Shown piece after piece: positions 19,215 to 31,203 of a DNA stretch of 64,000 nt. The first letter of the stretch is position 1; each line of letters starts with the position of its first letter. Source of the DNA: Paraconiothyrium sp. Pb-2020 (Eukaryota; Ascomycota; Dothideomycetes; Pleosporales; Didymosphaeriaceae); assembly GCA_022419385.1 (NCBI GenBank), contig JAJUBI010000004.1, positions 2,151,286 through 2,215,285 on the forward strand, read 5' to 3'. The notes beneath the pieces are model-generated. The model searched no databases. It was not told the DNA's origin and worked only from the letters and a program-made list of their open reading frames with translations. Made by a program: the position numbers and the translations under genes.

Positions 19215-19606
19215 TTCTTGGGTGAAAAGCAGATTGCGGAGAGTGTAGTAGGGACGTCAAGACGGTGATGCTCTAGAAAACAGAGTGGTGGATGGTAAGG
19301 GCTTCCCCACTACTGTTACCTGGCCCCACTTTTGCATGCGCTCATGTCCGATAAAACGTGCCGTCGACCTTGCGTGTAGGACTTGAGAATTACAACTATA
19401 TTGTAAATTGCATTCGGTTCAAATGTTGGCTGTGTGTACTATATGCGCAACGGGCGTAATGAGAGTAGCTTGTAGAACGCCAAACAATGGCGTTGAGGCT
19501 TCTTCTAAGGATGGTAGCAGCTGTATGATATTGAAAGATATGTCTTTCCGAACTTCGCGCTAAATAGTACATTTCATACACGTTTGTCGTCAATCCGAAA
19601 ACTTGC
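19215..19606. other. intergenic
   Basis: About 390 nt between the start of the glycohydrolase and the end of the RTA1-like relic. Nothing recognised. Confidence 0.5.
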
Positions 19607-20704
19607 TCATACCCTCTCCCCGTTTCCCCTTCCGACAAGAGGCACATTCTCGAAACCATTGGACTCCCAGAATGGTTTTTCTTTCTTTCCATGGTCGTGG
19701 TTTCCCACCAGCATAGCAGTCAATCCACATGGATCGATGGACGTCATAATCCAACTCTGCTCGCTTTCCCAAACGGGTCCTTGCAGCTCTGTAACCCCAT
19801 CCTGAGCGAGGTAGATATGGTAGTCCTCGGGCAGGTATAATCTTGGGTGGGAACCGTTCCAGGAAAAAGAGTTGCTAAGCATAAGGCCGGCTTCGAAGGT
19901 ATAGAAGAACCATTCGTAGCGGACGACAGGCGAGAGACTCATCGGATTCCAATCGGCTCCAGGATTCGCAGGAGCCCGCGACATGCCAAAATGTTCTATG
20001 GTTCTATAGATCGTGCGAACCATGATCAGGACCGTACTAACGTAGAGAGTCACTAGCGGCGCTTGCACTTTATTGGTCCTGATGTTCGCTCTCCGACATG
20101 TGTGATGGAAGAGTCCAGCAATTCCCGCGAAAATGGTGATGATAAGGATTTGGACAATCAAACCGGTCTTCATGAGTACGTGTCCAAGGTCTTGGACGAT
20201 TGCTTTTTAACATTGGGATTCGCGAGAAGAGCGACGCCGAGTGCGTTCAGGATTTCACAAACAGTAGAAACCGCGCCAAATGTAGTGAGCGTGCGCGTCC
20301 GGGGTGGAGTGGGGCGAAGTATGGGACATAGTATAGGATTCTTCCAAGAACGTGGTAGTTTGCGAGCTCTAGAATTGGTCTACGCTCCATCAATATAGTT
20401 CCCCACACCTGAAAATAACCTTAAGCTTAACTTACGGAGCGCAATAGATGCAAATCGTGCTGACAAGGTATATGGTGACATTGGAGATGTGGAAAGCGCC
20501 TATATTCTCGGATTGCGAAACCCACCACGAATAGTAAGCAGCAAAAAGGGTGAAGCGCGGTGATCTTGAAAGACTTGTAATGGATGCATTGCCAGAGATG
20601 CCATGCACCCGAAACGAAGAAGAACAAAGCTGCGAAGACTGCAGGTCCAACCTTACTTGGATGGTAGAAGTAGACACTTCAGGAACTTGCTGTCCGTCAG
20701 ACAT
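19607..20704 (-). pseudogene. RTA1-like (lipid-translocating exporter family) pseudogene
   Basis: Seven-helix RTA1-family membrane protein; fungal members are linked to resistance to toxic lipids and azoles. Parts are clear: AALFFFVSGAWHLWQC, FHISNVTIYLVSTICIY, ANYHVLGRILYYVPYFAPLHPGR, then LIVQILIITIFAGIAGLF and WFFYTFEAGLML, ending GNGERV. One intron (20435-20380) is normal. But the pieces lie in different frames, needing four shifts: near 20670-20680, 20500-20503, 20291-20298 (an extra GC in CGCGC) and 20182-20188 (one G missing). Each junction is a change of 1-2 nt inside conserved sequence. Four shifts in 1.1 kb beside intact long frames point to a decayed gene rather than random error. 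Confidence 0.75.
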
Positions 20705-21878
20705 GGTATAAAGAGTTTGATAGAGCTTGTAAGTAGAGTGATAGATCCGTGATATGTGCGAATCGCTCTCCTTATATCGTATTTGCAGATTTAATTCTGT
20801 ACCTGCAAGTAGAGATATCATTGCAAAATGTCAGCCACTCAGGGAGCTGCACTGCCTGCAAAGGCTAAGCCGAAACGGTAATTTGATATGGCCAAGAAAA
20901 TAAGGCAGGGCTGAATTGAATGTTGAAAGCATATCCAGATTGAGGCTGAGCATCACTAAGTCCTCCAAGTATGCGACGAAATCCCATTGTCGTGTATACC
21001 CTTGGCTACAGAGAGTGCGGTAATAACAGCTGATTGTAGCCTGAACAAAGCCGGAGTGGACGACAGACCCCGTTGTAAGCTCTCTGAATGATAGAGAAAT
21101 GTGCATCTAGGTAAGCAACGCACTGGGTGGTAGCGTGTGTACCTTTATCTCTAAGCGCGGACTCTCAAGTTCAAGAGCCTGTTGCTCACGAAGTGTCGCA
21201 GCGTGCCGTGCTGCGGCTGAGATCGAGCGCAACATGCCAAAACCATGTTCCACCGCTCACCTTGCCCGCTGATGTTTATCTGATGTAAAGTTCGAGTGGG
21301 GGCCAGATGCTGCAGCGAATTTCGAGGGCGGTACAGACCATGGGCAGCTGTTCGCTGCTTCGTTCAAGGAATGTTCGAAGGTGTTCCTGAAGCGAGTCGG
21401 TTTTTCGCCCCAACACTAAACCCACTCAAGGCAAAAAGTTGACGCACAGGCCATGGACTCAGAAGCCCTCAGCCCTGCCCCACTGAAATCCACCCCAACC
21501 TTGTGTCGATCAACGGAGGGTTCAGCACCGCTACATCCAGGCAAGGAAATAAAGATGCAGGAAACGCTCCCGTCTTTTGACACGGACGATTATGCAGCCA
21601 CCTCTACCAGCCTTCTTCTTCATTGGTGCCTGTTCACGCTTTTCACCCATCGATTGCCTTCCTTCGCGTACCGTCTCGATAATTTTGGGAAAGTCTGGAG
21701 TCTGGTGATCGTGTTATAGTGACACGCATAATTACTAGATCGCCCTGTCCTCAACCTAGGATCCAGAAGAGAGAACCAGACGGGCCAAGGGTGCTCATAC
21801 TCTTACCTTATCGTGGTTTATCTAAGTGATCAGCAAGACAACCATCAAATCACTATCGTCAGGCCAGAGCCTCGTACG
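20705..21878. other. intergenic between two decayed genes
   Basis: About 1.2 kb upstream of both the RTA1-like relic (minus) and the Zn2Cys6 relic (plus), a divergent arrangement. Short frames only; no recognised gene. Confidence 0.5.
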
Positions 21879-23855
21879 ATGGACCCTGTCCAACACACAC
21901 AGAAAGCGACCCGGCAATGCTGGGAATGTCTTAAGCGTCGTTTAGTCTGTGACTGCACGTTGCCACACTGCAAGAAGTGCATTAAAAAGGGTAGAGAATG
22001 TCCCGGCTATGATGCACAAAAACCACTGCAGTGGGTCGAGCCCGGGAAGGTCACGTCGCGAAAGCCGAAAAAGCCTTCTAATAAATCGGAGCTGGTCCTA
22101 CGAATGCGCCAAAGTCGGCACCAATGGAGGAATCCAAGAGCGACACTAGCTGGAGCATCGAAACGATCGGAAGTGAGGAGGAATCCAAAGCGACCAAGAG
22201 GAATCGCGCAACCTCTATCACAAGAAACTGGCCGATGTTCGCAAGGTCGAGGACATCGATGAGATCATGCACTTCGCAAGCCAGGATAAAATCGAAGAGA
22301 TTGTTTCAAAGGGCTTAGTTCAAGAAGCAGCGAGGATCCTCAAGTTGGAGAAAGACCCCCTGAAAGGGCTAAGACGTGTTCTGCGCTATTTACGCTTGGA
22401 GCAGATCCCAACGTACAATCTGCAGAGCGACACATGCGAGGTGGTGCAAGCGATCGATTACTGTATGCCCAATTCCCCACCCTACGATACCAAGCATATA
22501 GTCTCCGCATAACAAGCGATGCCGTGGGACCTCTTGCAGAAATTTTCTGTGCGGAGCGATGGACTTGGGTTTGTGTCCCTTTCATTCGGGCTAATATGTT
22601 GTTAGTCAACACACGCGTGATCCCAGAAGTTACGGGCGAAGACTTTGCCTTAGTCCGCAACCCTCAGATCATGTTCTTTCCAATGACTGCATTGCATCTT
22701 TTAACCCCTTCCACACACAACAGTTTCGTTTGCATCGCTTTGCAACATTACATTAATAAACTCCCATCCGGAGCGAGCGAGAAAGCACTCATAGCCAATG
22801 GACCAAAGATCTGGCAATACCGTGGAGAAGCTATTCAAGAACTAAGTAGAAGGGTCGCAGATCCCAGGACTATGTACAGCTTGGCGACGATCACTGACAT
22901 AGTGGTCTTTTTGACCAACGAGGTGAGTTGTCGAATGTATATTTGCAATTTTCTGTTTGCTAACGCAAGTAAACAGTTGCAAGCACAGACGCTGCCGCAA
23001 TGGCGATCGCACATTGACGTGCTAATGCGCATAATGAAAGTACGTGGAGGCATGATGGCCATATACCGCAGTGCATTCTACATGCATGCAACAGTAGTGC
23101 TCGTCCAACTGTAAGCTGTCTTGCTTTACTGTGCTTCAGGCCTTGGTTCCGATCTAACAATTACTAGCGTAATAACTATGAGCAACTCTACCAGCCCAGC
23201 TCATGACCAGGTTGTATTAGCTCCCACGTTGGCGGAGGAGCTCGAAAATGCCGAAGAGATGTACCACGAGCTATCTCCTTATTGCCTCTGTCCACCAAGT
23301 GTGTTCTTCTACATACTACGGATCTCCAACTTGCGTAGAGAGGCGTCACAAGCGCTAATTCTAGAAGATGATCTGACTGCTCTCACACAAACGGCTACTA
23401 ATTTGCTCTCACAGATCGAGTCATTCTCGATCAATGACTGGGCACAACCAGGCGCCGATAACGCAGAGTGGCTTGCAATCGGTTCAGCATTCAAACATGC
23501 AGCGGCAGTCTATTGTGTCATGTCGCTTCAGTCGCTGGCGCTGTTACCGAACGATGCGCGAACGAATCAGCAGCTGGAACGCCACGGTGACCTTCTGGCA
23601 TCGCAGCTAAAGGAAGTGATTGGTTCCCAGCGGACGAGAAGATTCGCCAGTTGGCCCCTGACCGTTGCAGGAGTGGAGGCAGGATATCGCGGAGAGGCTA
23701 GGCGCAAATGGGTTGAAGACACTTGCTCAGAACTGGCCCGTGTCTTGGGAACCAACTGTCCATTGAACCTGAAGGCTGTAATGAGAAAATACTGGGCAAG
23801 CGGGAACCCTGGTTGGGAGGAGTGCTTCTACAAGCCGTATGCGTTCATGTTTTGA
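21879..23855 (+). pseudogene. Zn2Cys6 transcription factor, apparently frameshifted
   Basis: The N-terminus carries a canonical binuclear zinc cluster, C-x2-C-x6-C-x6-C-x2-C-x6-C (CWECLKRRLVC through GRECPGY). The rest fits the fungal-specific regulator family: RNLYHKKLADVRKVEDIDEI, VVQAIDY, AQFPTLRYQAY, WVCVPFIRANMLLVNT, and a helical C-terminus ending YKPYAFMF. Two introns are well formed (22923-22976 and 23111-23167). Three frame changes, all in the direction of a 1-nt loss, are needed near 22050-22085, 22175-22205 and 22460-22468. No convincing intron explains them. Read literally, translation stops at 22262, leaving only the zinc finger. Its target genes are unknown; the divergent RTA1-like gene is an obvious candidate and is also broken. 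Confidence 0.72.
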
Positions 23856-24408
23856 TGATTGTGGACTGTACATATGTATGGCACCATTGTAGACGGCTCA
23901 ACGTTGCTCCTCGGCGGGGAGGATTCGGAAGATGAACGCATCATGATCACGTGAGCTCACTACGTTCTTAGAAGTTATTTGAACTCTCTACGTGCCTATT
24001 ATGCGCTTGTTAGATACGTATGAATAGTGTTTGTTGCGCCCCTTATGGCTTCGTTCGTATTGAAAATCGGGTACGATTGGCCCGCCCGCGCGCTAGTGTA
24101 GAGATAGCTAGCTTCGCGGTTAGCGACGTAGACCGCCCCGTCGCGTCTGCTCGAATCTCCTAAGGGCTCTTCGAGAGCGCTACTCGCAACCGTAGGTTCG
24201 TCCTTCGATTATCTTTTGTCCTCTATAATCATTCAATCCTTTGGGGGTGTGAGCGTGAGCCGTGCGGCTCTTCACCACGTTGATTTTGAAGCTTAGCACG
24301 CTTCAGTACGTCAGTACAGCGAACAGTGCGCGAAGCGGAATACAACACTACGGAAGGAGAAGCTACGCCGATAAGGATCCGTGCCAATCGCTGTTATTTC
24401 TCACGTAG
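23856..24408. other. intergenic
   Basis: About 550 nt; contains GC-rich stretches around 24080-24190 without a recognisable gene. Confidence 0.5.
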
Positions 24409-26373
24409 TTGATTTTGGTTGGGCCAGACTCTCCAGTGTTTGACAAGCATGGAAGGTATGTTGCGTCATCTCAGCATTCATCAACTCGGCGCGCTCTCAC
24501 ACCTTCCTGAACGCCTTGACCATTCTGCTTTGGCGCTGTCTATGCTAGGACAGTACTTCGTACACCACTATGTGCTGCACTGAATGGCCTTCTTTGTGAA
24601 ACTGACAAGTTCCAAGGCGCCGTCTTCCTGGAGCCACCCGGGGGTGAGCTTACAACAACGACCGTATCAAGACTAGCAGGGCCAACATATATCGATAACC
24701 CTCCAGAAGAACAAGAAGATGAAGAGCTGGTTCTTGATGATGACGATGAGGAGGATATCGACGTCGACGGAGAGGAAGGCGGCGAAAGCAAGCCCAAAGA
24801 ACCAACCGCCAAAATGAAGAAGAAAATGGCTGTGATTGCGAAAATCGTGCAGAAAGAAGCCGGTGATGTTATTCTGGCCGTGGAGCAGAGCCACCTTACC
24901 CCAACCCCATCCAAGGTTACCTGGGACCAAGACAAAACCAAGCTTCTTTGTTCTTACAATTGGCAGGGCGCCAACGATGGCACCAATACGATCTTCGTAC
25001 CTGGAGGCCCACCCAAGTTCGTTCCAAATAAGGCTTTGCCTTATGTGCTGGAAGTGGACTCGGGCTTCCAAGCCGCTGATTACAATTATGTGCGAAAGCC
25101 TTGGGAGCCATTCGCCCCACTGTTCACTGCATTGGGCGTCATGAATCCCGGTTTTCAATTTTGGGACATCGACATTCTGGCTGACCGTAACAATCTTCGA
25201 ATTCTGCTGGAATTTTGCCAAGGAAAAGCAAATGGGCCGCTTCGTCTAGATGTGCACATGGTGTACAATACTCTTGTTCTCGTTCGCAAAGGCGAGAAGT
25301 TTTGGAAACGACAGATTTCTGGGATCGGAAACAACTTCGAGAAGAATTTCACACGACCTGGAAACGGCATGGAGGATGCCACAAGTCACTATAGAGCGAT
25401 TCGATATCCTATGGGACCTCTGGACGTTGTCGTCCGCTTTGAGGCTGATGCCTACTTCGAAGGGTCCGCTACTGATGACCTTGATCCGACCGAGGCCGAC
25501 GCTGTGACGGGCGCTTTGCTAGCGGACCGACCACGTTACGACTTCCGGCCACCCGTTCGCTTCCTCCAAAAGGGGCACATCGTACCAACAGCTCAGGTGG
25601 CAGAACTAAAGACTGTGACTCATAGGGAAGAAGGGACGTCCGCCGTCACGTGTCAAGACCAGCTCTGGTTCGGCCGCACTACTCATCTCTTGACCGGCGT
25701 ATATAAGATTGAGGATGGAAAGGGAAAGATCCTTCGAATCAAGTACGAAAACGCGAAAGAGAGGGTCGACAGGTGGGAGGAGAAAAATCAAGATGCTCTC
25801 CGAAAGCTTGTAGATCTGCTCTCGCGGATACGAACCGCGTTGAAACAACAAGACGGACCTGTACGGGCTGGACTTCTCGTACGTGAGAGCAAAGATGGTC
25901 CGCTATTGCTAAGGACCATGATAAGAAAATCGCACGTCATTGGTAGGGAGTTCTTCTCGACACATTGGGAGCGCAAACCTGCTAGTGCTGCCCGTGGTCA
26001 CAACATGAGGGGTCGCTGGAGTGCTGACAGGGCGCGTCAGGGTCGACCAAAGCCTGGTTTGCAAGGCTACCACACTCAGTCCGGTGGTTTCCAAGGTAAT
26101 CAGCACCAACAGTGCCCTGATCATGCCGTGAATTACAGTTGGCAACAACAGGAAAGCTTTGGGGCAAACGGTTATCGACCTCACCAAGGTTATGGAGAAC
26201 GAAATCCTCAGCAACAATCCGGGACGTACAGAGGGCACAACCTCCAACAGCAGAATGAGCATGAAGGACGCTATGACCAGCAACAGCCTGGAGGTGCGCG
26301 TGGAGGCCGCCGTGGCCGCGGTCGCTCCAACTACGGCGATCCCAACCACGGACGTCTTCCCAGGCGCTTCTAG
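24409..26373 (+). CDS. conserved fungal protein with acidic N-terminus and Gln/RGG-rich tail
   Basis: The frame is open from 24814 (519 residues) and continues upstream without ATG. A 93-nt intron (24456-24548) would join an exon ending FDKHGR to TVLRTPLCAALNGLLCETD, a pattern reminiscent of a BTB/POZ fold. The true start is unresolved. Next comes an acidic stretch (LVLDDDDEEDIDVD), then a conserved core with PLFTALGVMNPGFQFWDIDILADRNNLRILLEF split by short gaps, GNNFEKNF, HYRAIRYPMGPLDVVVRFEAD. The tail is Gln-rich and ends GGRRGRGRSNYG, typical of RNA-contacting RGG tails. From memory, similar fungal proteins are labelled geranylgeranyl pyrophosphate synthetase in databases, but no DDxxD prenyltransferase motif is visible, so I do not use that name. 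Function unknown. Confidence 0.65.
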
Positions 26374-27059
26374 CCGTCCCTTGCTGTGGCCAGTCATAAG
26401 TATAATGTCTGACCTTGTACGAATTAACACCACGATTGACTGTACCCTCACTTCAGGCCTTGCACAGGATAGAGCTGAGGGCGCATCTATTGGTTATCGA
26501 ACCCAAGATCAGTTCGCATCACCCAGCGAGAATTGGGACGCAATCTAAGCCCTATCTTGGCCAAAGAAACAAACGGAGGACGTGGATTGTGAGTTTTGAC
26601 GTGGAAGAGCTCAGTACCCAAGGATCAGTTATTCCGGCGTTTATCGTGCTTAGGGTTCAGATAACGCCTCGGTTGGTGTGTAATAGTAGTAGCATCTTTT
26701 GCCTTCGAGCTCTTCGGCCCAGTCATTCCGATCGGTCAGAGGCATGTTCCCTCGGCAGTTCACAAGTCAGTAACATGGAAACGATCAACGTGAGGGGCGT
26801 TTAATTACTTCGCCGTAGCCATTGGCGTCGCCAAGAGGCCCGAGATCCGGTGCAGTGGCCGCCGCATAGTGCCGTGGTTGATTTAATTGCGGAAGCAATA
26901 TACCCCACCTGCTAATGGCGCAGGAAGCGAAGCATGGCAGATCTGAAGGAACGTTGTTGAGGCGCTATTTAGAAAGACAAAAGTGACCAGTCCCCCAATG
27001 TTATGGTGTTGATTCCCAGATTCCGACCCTGTGCAATCACGAAAACCACTCTGCCGACC
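26374..27059. other. intergenic
   Basis: About 690 nt between two plus-strand genes. Nothing recognised. Confidence 0.5.
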
Positions 27060-28488
27060 ATGTTCTGGCAAACAGTTGCATTTTCTGCGTATTTCCTGGG
27101 CGATGCTTCAGCAACACCTCAAGCTGGTGGCGGAAATTCAGGCTCTGCAGATTTTCTACGCTTCGGATGCTCGCAACTAGTTGTGGAAAGGACGGACCCT
27201 TTAGTCAACCCTGGACTGCTTCCGTCGCCGCATATGCATCAAGTCGTCGGAGGCAACAGTTTCAACGTTACGATGGATCCGGACAGCATTGACCCACCGG
27301 CAACCTCGACCTGTACGCAATCTTGGGGTACAAAGTGGGTGTTCAGGCCGGCCGATTGTCTAAAGACTCCAGGCCTTCCACACCTCCAAGTCTAGAACCT
27401 TCAGACATTAGTATTTGGCCAGAATACCTATTCCACCCGCTTCCTTGAAGTATGAACATTTCACTAACTTTGGTTTCCCTTCTTTAGGCACGAGCTGCAT
27501 CTACACCGAAGATACCAGCAACTACTGGACGGCTTCGATCTACTTCAAATCGCCTGAGAACGGGACATACAAGCGCGTTCCTCAAATGGCAAATGGCAGG
27601 CTCAACAATACTTTGCTCGAACAAGACGGAGGGCTCACAATTTACTATATGCGCCCATTTTCGGGTACAAAGACGATGAAGATGACTGCTATGAAACCGG
27701 CCAGTACAGTCTTAGTGAATTATCATACAAAAGCTGATTGTCTAAAGGGCTTCCGCATGCTTGCAGGCGACCCCACCCTTCGGTCAAAGAGCAACAAGTA
27801 TCCAGGCATCTGCCATCGCTGTCTGGCCGAGGGTGATCGTGTCCAGGGGGGTGCCGGTGCTCCCTGTGACAGCAAAGACACTTCGGAGTTCCCAAACAAG
27901 CCTTGCCCAGGTGGCATCCGTGCTACAGTCATTTTCCCTTCCTGCTGGGATGGGAAGAATGTAGATAGTCCCGATCACCGCAGCCATGTCGCTTATGCAC
28001 CTGGCAACAGTGCACTTGCAGGTGACAAGTGCCCGTCCACACACCCGGTCCGGATTCCCCAGGTCATGTATGAGATCATGTATGATACGAGGGGAGCGAT
28101 GAGCGACCCCAAGTACTTCAAAGATGGCAAGCAGCCGCTCGTATACAGCTTTGGGGACACGTAAGTATGGAACCTCCGTTATGCGTTTATTCTTATGTTG
28201 TTATAGAACTGGCTACGGCGCCCACGGTGACTACCTCTTCGGCTGGAAGGGTGACGCCCTGCAGCGCGCCATGGACAACCTTGGAAAGGGCTGTGCTAGC
28301 GAGGATTGCACCAAGATCTTAAAGATTCAAGCGGGCAAGGACGCCATTGCGTGCAGAAAGGAGCAGCAAGCTCATGAAGATGTGGGAAACAGCAACTGTA
28401 CGTGATCTCTTCACGTCAGATCTATACATGCTCACTGACTTTCGCTACAGGGCTCACAGAAATTCCTGGCAACGTCCAAGCCCAGTGA
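27060..28488 (+). CDS. secreted DUF1996 protein
   Basis: Exons 27060-27312, 27488-28160, 28207-28397 and 28451-28488; introns 175, 46 and 53 nt; 384 residues. A signal peptide (MFWQTVAFSAYFLGDASA) precedes the DUF1996 domain, with its hallmark pieces: FGCSQLVVERTDPLVNPG, PSPHMHQVVGGNSFN, EDTSNYWTASIYF, RVPQMANG, and HGDYLFGWKGDALQRAMD. Cysteines are numerous, fitting an extracellular fold. DUF1996 proteins are common secreted or wall-associated proteins of fungi, often with WSC domains; no WSC domain is seen here. Molecular role unknown. The first intron is long for this window; a cryptic extra exon inside it is not excluded. Confidence 0.85.
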
Positions 28489-29519
28489 TAGCGCTAAGCT
28501 TGAAGGACGTATAGGAATAGTCAGGCTGTGCATAAAGCTATATTTGACCTCTGAAAGACGTGCAGATCATTGTGTTCACTACTATAGCGATCTTTAGCGA
28601 TACGGCTTGAGCCTCGGCACCCTTATCACCCTAGAGTGTCCCTCCCTTTTTGTGCTCTGACTTTACCCATACTAAGGTCATCTTAGTTGCCTCACATCGG
28701 CCTCTGAGTTCGAGTTTTACTTGCTGCTAAGGAATTCTAGTAGGTAGGTAGGCGATCGGACGCCACTATGACCAAAACCTATACCTATATAGGTAATCAT
28801 GTACCTAAGTTAGGTAATGAATCTACCTTTCTAGAAAGCTTAGGTATATTCTTTCCTGCTTCAAATATTTAATATGTTTAGATGAGTAAATACAACTTTT
28901 TTGCTTCACAAGTATAATGTCTAAATAGAGATGTGTGATTTCAAGCTTTCGATCTAGATAGTAAACGCTGGCTATAGTGGTGTTAGAGGATAACTCTCCG
29001 CGTAGTTCGTACACACGTACCATGTCATCAAGACCGTCTGTTGGGAGACTAACTCAAAGCTTCTAGAAGTACAAAAGATGTCTGTCCATCCATTTCAGAG
29101 AGTTTTTGCACGCGTACACTCCAGGATGAAGACCAGTCTGTTCAACCAGCACCCGTTCCGCGCAATTTTATTACGGCTGTCTGTGCCTTAATTCCATGGC
29201 TCAAATTCACCGCTCATGAATTTTTTGATAGCGTAGTACTGGAGTGTCAAGCTCCGGTGCGGTGAGGACGTAAATGTGATCTTCTCCTTTTGCCTTGTGC
29301 TAGTAATGTCTCTACTGAGTGCTTCCCCAGGGTGGAAGCGTGCGAAATCTGCTTGTGCGTCTACATGGGTCTGTTGCATACGTGAATGTCTTTTCATGTT
29401 CAGAACTCAACTTTGAACACACCTTATAGAGCTAGTCACCCTTATATGTCCAGCTTCCAAGCGCCATATGCGGCCTTTGCTTCAACGTATGGCAGCACCT
29501 GGATCCAGAATCCGCGCCC
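28489..29519. other. intergenic with TAGGTA/TACCTA-rich stretch
   Basis: About 1 kb between convergent genes. 28738-28850 is AT-rich with repeated TAGGTA and TACCTA words, including GTAGGTAGGTAGG, CCTATATAGG and ACCTAAGTTAGGT. The rest is featureless. Confidence 0.6.
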
Positions 29520-31203
29520 TTACGCATCCTCCTCCTCCTCGACAACAAATCCATCCCAATCTGGCATCGCGTCTCGACAAGACTTTTCATACACCACCAA
29601 ACCCTTTAGGTAGTTGAGCATCTCTCTTTTCTTCCCTGGAATATTCGCGCCCATATACCAACTGTTCGCACTTTTTAGCAACGTCATCTTACTCGTTTCC
29701 GCAAGATCGTCCGCCCAAGCTTGTGCCGCTCCAGGTGTGGCATCAAGATATTTGACCTTCTCGTCCCTCATCTTCTTCGCCATATCCACAACGATGTCGA
29801 CTTGGACTTCCACTATCGTTGGGCCGTTCCCGAGGGCCGTTGGTGCTGTTCAAAGATCAGCTATGTGGTTCCATTGCGTCCAGAGTGCAGGTTGGCTTGC
29901 CTTGAGGTCCATAAATCATCCACATATTCGGATAGCGAGGAGCCGTCAAGCCGAGGTGCGTTTCAACACCATCCTTCCACCGCTCCAGCAACTCCCTGCT
30001 ATCAGTTCCTTCGATACCCATGGTGGAAAATGCACCGGTATAGTTATCGAAGCCCGTTGCCAGCACGATGATGTCGAGCGGTATTTCTTCTCCTCCAGCT
30101 CGCAGGCCTTCCATCGTGAACGATTCGATTGGCGTTGTTTTCAGGTCTATGACTCGTACATGGTCTTTGTCGCACATTTCGTAGTAATCCTGCTCGATAC
30201 CAGCGCGTTTTGCCATGAAAGCGTTTGGTGGCTCAAGAGGCGCAAGAATGTCTCGCTTGACTGGATTCTGTATCCTTGCGAGCGTCTTCTTGACCCAGAA
30301 ATCATACACGATGCGACTGTCCTTGGGATCAAATAAGACGGATAAGAAGTTCCCAGCGGTGAAATTGAAGCCGCCTCGTCCGTACAGCTCCTCCAAGAAT
30401 CTCTCCCTTTCTGCTTCGGACAGCATTTGTGGTGAAGCAACTGGTGGCGGGTTGTACGGAAAACCACCGAAAGAAGCTCTTGCTGCAGTCTTTAATATGT
30501 GATGCAAAAATCCCCTCAAAGAGTCCTGTTCTTCGAAGCTCAATTTTCGCTGTTTCATGGGAAGCGCGATGTTGGGCGTGCGGACGAGGGTGATGAGCTC
30601 CTTTGCGTCCTTGGACATGTCTTGCACGATCTGGAGGGCCGTCGAACCGCTACCGATCACTGCCACCCGTTTTCCATGCGCATCTATGCCGTCTTTTGGC
30701 CACTTACTAGAGTGCAATAGCGTGCCATTGTACTGGTCGACACCCTCCCACGGCGGGACATGCTGCTTGTAAGTTGACCCAGTGCAAAGCAAAAGATGTT
30801 TGCATGTAGCCACATGACCCTGCTCAGTTCGGACCGTCCAGCGGCCTATTTCCATGTCGAAAGTGGCTTTGTTCACCAACGCGTTGTACGTAGCATCTTT
30901 GCTGATATTCAGGAGTTTGTCAACATGATCGAAGTATGCCTGTAACTCCCGCCACCCGGGGAACCGTTCGGTCCATGTCCATGATTTGTATATTTCTGGA
31001 ATTGATAATTGATAGAAGGGGACCTCGGAGTCAACGCGAGCTCCAGGGTACATGTTATTGCTCCAGACGCCTCCCAGTCGCTCTGTGCCTTCGAAAAGGT
31101 ACACCTTAAATCCCTCGGCTCGTAATCTCCAAACTGCGTACACGCCGCCGAAGCCTCCACCTACAACGAGGACGTCGACGTCAACTTCTTTCTTGTGTGC
31201 CAT
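29520..31203 (-). CDS. Baeyer-Villiger-type flavin monooxygenase
   Basis: Exons 31203-29901 and 29845-29520 give 542 residues. The intron (29900-29846) is GC-AG, with the usual AAG|GCAAG donor, and restores YGPQ-APTALGNGPTIVEVQ, a well-conserved family region. Motifs: FAD Rossmann GGGFGG at 15-20; the Baeyer-Villiger fingerprint YNGTLLHSSKWP; NADPH Rossmann IGSGSTALQ; ATGFDNYTGAF. The family inserts oxygen next to ketones or oxidises other groups using FAD and NADPH. Substrate unknown; no biosynthetic cluster is evident. A TATATA stretch lies about 45 nt upstream of the ATG. Confidence 0.9.

Noticed and set aside
22040..22090. An intron to explain the first frame change in the Zn2Cys6 gene
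   Set aside because: A GTCACG donor and CGGAG acceptor would be needed, both poor, and it would not explain the two later shifts.
24540..25221. Minus-strand frames opposite the RGG-tail gene
   Set aside because: They are antisense to a conserved core and follow its codon pattern; no independent evidence of a gene.
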